Part shown: piece by piece, positions 7,857-9,293 of the stretch
How the letters are laid out: each line of letters begins with the position of its first letter
Position numbering within the stretch: the stretch's first letter is position 1
Assembly (NCBI GenBank): GCA_938001995.1
Contig: CALLAV010000263.1
Coordinates: 1 to 9,293, forward strand
Length of the DNA: 9,293 nucleotides
Direction of reading: 5' to 3'
Source of the DNA: an uncultured Amylibacter sp.
GTDB lineage: Bacteria; Pseudomonadota; Alphaproteobacteria; Rhodobacterales; Rhodobacteraceae
The notes under the pieces: generated by a model
Database searches by the model: none
What the model was told of the DNA's origin: nothing
The model's input: the letters and a program-made list of their open reading frames with translations, nothing else
Position numbers and translations under genes: made by a program

Positions 7857-9293
7857 TCAGGTGTTCCGCGTCAAAGTCCAGCTAATGCGGCCCTCATAAT
7901 CCACAACCGCGCCCGTGACCACAACCTCTTGTGTCGCACGGGGCTTTAATCGACCTTGTTCAATAAATATGGTGTCGCGCAGCTCCATCTTGTTCCCCTC
8001 AGAGCGCAAAAGCCAAATTTCGCCGTTCTGAAGGCGAATCGACGCGGCGGACCCATTTAGGCCAAGTTCCACGTCCACATCGGGGTGAACACGAAAATGC
8101 GTTTCAAACGGCATGCGGCGGTTTTCATCGGCTCGCCCGCCAAACCGCACACGCTGTGCTGTTGTTTGCGCAAAGAACCGTTCATCGCCCTGCACTTCAT
8201 TGCCTGCATGTACCAACGCCAACTGGCGCTCATGAATCAATCCGTGGGATTGGGTGTATCCGTCATGCTGAGCCAGAATCGCTTGCCCATATTCATTGTC
8301 ATCCTTTTGAAAAGTCACTTGGTTTGGCACGGCCACCCATTGCAATTTCCGCTCAGATCCAACGAACCGTGCGGACGACGTGCCATCCAGAACAGATGCG
8401 TTGTGCGCCGCAGTCGCCCGTGAAGCGTTCCGAATTTTTGGCGCATGGCCCAGCGCTGGCCCCATGTTCACCAGAACGGGAACGCGGCCAGAAGACATCT
8501 CAAACGACAGCGCCCCAGCATGTACTGTTTGCGAATGCTCCGACGTTGGCATTTTACCCGTGTCCATCACCACAACAGTGCCCGACGCGGACAGACGCGA
8601 ATAGCCCATTGCGCCGCCAATTCGTGCGGGACTGCGAATGCCGGCATCCGCCAGCGCCTGATCGACGCGTTCCGCCTGCCCAGCTGCGCCGCCGTGAAAC
8701 TGCACCATACGTCCATCGCCCAACCGCAACGCACGAATGGCAGGGGCAATGCGTTCCAACGCCAACAGAATATCGGAATTGACGGTTTGTCCCTGATTGC
8801 TGACCGCCTGATTGGCCCAAGATAGCAGCGTGAAAATCTCCATCAGCTCTTCTGGATTTCGGCTGGCAATGCCCCCATCTGCACCGATTTCGCGCACGCA
8901 TTCACGGCCCAGCGCCTTTAGCGCGGGTTGCAACACATGCCCCTGCCCTTCAAGCGCAAGACCGCAATAAGCAAGCCCTGTGAGCGCCTCGAACCGAGGC
9001 AAGCCTGGACGCACAGATTTCCAGCGTTTGCGCAAAAAGTGTGCTTGATGACCAAGGCTGCGAAAGAAAATTTCGGATTGCGCAGGTTCAACCTTGTGCA
9101 GGATCAAAATCGCATTGTTGATCCACCGCACCACACGCCGCCCCGCCAGATCAGGCGCCCAACCATCACCGCGCCCGAGACCATACCGTTCCAGCCATTC
9201 AAATACCCAAGCCTGCGCCTTGGTCCGTGCCTCTGGCGTATCTACGGCGACAACATCATCCAACCACGCAAACCCGTGCAAATGCGTGCGTTG
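7857..9293 (-). CDS. Heparinase II/III family protein, C-terminal part (5' end outside window)
   Basis: The frame is open to the window edge (479 codons, first visible residues Gln-Arg-Thr-His), so the start lies beyond 9293; an internal TTG at 9281 is not a credible start because the sequence before it (HLHGFAWLDD) already fits the family. The visible part begins in the helical toroid domain (LHGFAWLDD; IFFRSLGHQAHFLRKRW at about 75-91) and continues into the beta-sandwich lyase domain (VQFHGGAAG at about 197-205; HAGALSFEMSSGR at 258-270; TAAHNASVLDG at 294-304; SHGLIHERQL at 349-358). Heparinase II/III enzymes are polysaccharide lyases that cleave uronic-acid glycans by beta-elimination, but this Rhodobacterales-type branch is uncharacterised to my knowledge, and substrate and activity are unknown. 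No signal peptide can be judged. No sugar transport or degradation genes are in the window; purH follows after 45 bases. Confidence 0.88.
   Translation of the reverse strand, partial: QRTHLHGFAWLDDVVAVDTPEARTKAQAWVFEWLERYGLGRGDGWAPDLAGRRVVRWINNAILILHKVEPAQSEIFFRSLGHQAHFLRKRWKSVRPGLPRFEALTGLAYCGLALEGQGHVLQPALKALGRECVREIGADGGIASRNPEELMEIFTLLSWANQAVSNQGQTVNSDILLALERIAPAIRALRLGDGRMVQFHGGAAGQAERVDQALADAGIRSPARIGGAMGYSRLSASGTVVVMDTGKMPTSEHSQTVHAGALSFEMSSGRVPVLVNMGPALGHAPKIRNASRATAAHNASVLDGTSSARFVGSERKLQWVAVPNQVTFQKDDNEYGQAILAQHDGYTQSHGLIHERQLALVHAGNEVQGDERFFAQTTAQRVRFGGRADENRRMPFETHFRVHPDVDVELGLNGSAASIRLQNGEIWLLRSEGNKMELRDTIFIEQGRLKPRATQEVVVTGAVVDYEGRISWTLTRNT

Overview
The window looks like a piece of a Rhodobacterales (Roseobacter-type) alphaproteobacterial chromosome. 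This rests on protein character and gene order: a DUF3035 lipoprotein, a split pair of M16B peptidases, an endonuclease-type MutL, an LspA with a Cys-Cys insert, and a heparinase II/III-like gene next to purH. I recall this combination from that order, but I could not run a search. Base composition is moderate rather than very GC-rich (judged by eye, not computed).

All eight genes lie on the minus strand and cover nearly the whole window, so transcription runs from high to low coordinates. In that order: (1) a heparinase II/III family gene whose 5' end is beyond base 9293; (2) purH, the last two steps of IMP synthesis; (3) lspA, lipoprotein signal peptidase; (4) a DUF3035 lipoprotein; (5) a zinc-containing M16 peptidase; (6) a zinc-less M16 partner; (7) mutL; (8) rmuC, whose 3' end is beyond base 1. 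The largest gap between genes is 92 bases, so no stretch over 300 bases lacks a gene. I saw no tRNA, rRNA, CRISPR array, insertion sequence or long repeat.

Spacing suggests three transcription blocks. Heparinase, purH, lspA and DUF3035 are separated by 45, 14 and 55 bases. The two M16 genes overlap by four bases (ATGA) behind a 92-base gap with a possible promoter. mutL and rmuC share one base (TGATG) behind a gap of about 77 bases with a possible -10 element. No convincing intrinsic terminator separates the blocks, so read-through is possible.

Functionally the centre of the window concerns the cell envelope. LspA matures lipoproteins, the next gene encodes a lipoprotein, and the two M16 proteins carry Sec signal peptides and probably form one periplasmic heterodimeric protease. 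The low-coordinate end concerns genome maintenance (MutL, RmuC), and the high-coordinate end holds purine synthesis and a putative polysaccharide lyase. Most of this is core-genome content. The points most worth a second look are the division of the M16 active site between two overlapping genes, the lspA-lipoprotein-M16 neighbourhood, the poorly defined mutL start and the unexplained heparinase-like gene.
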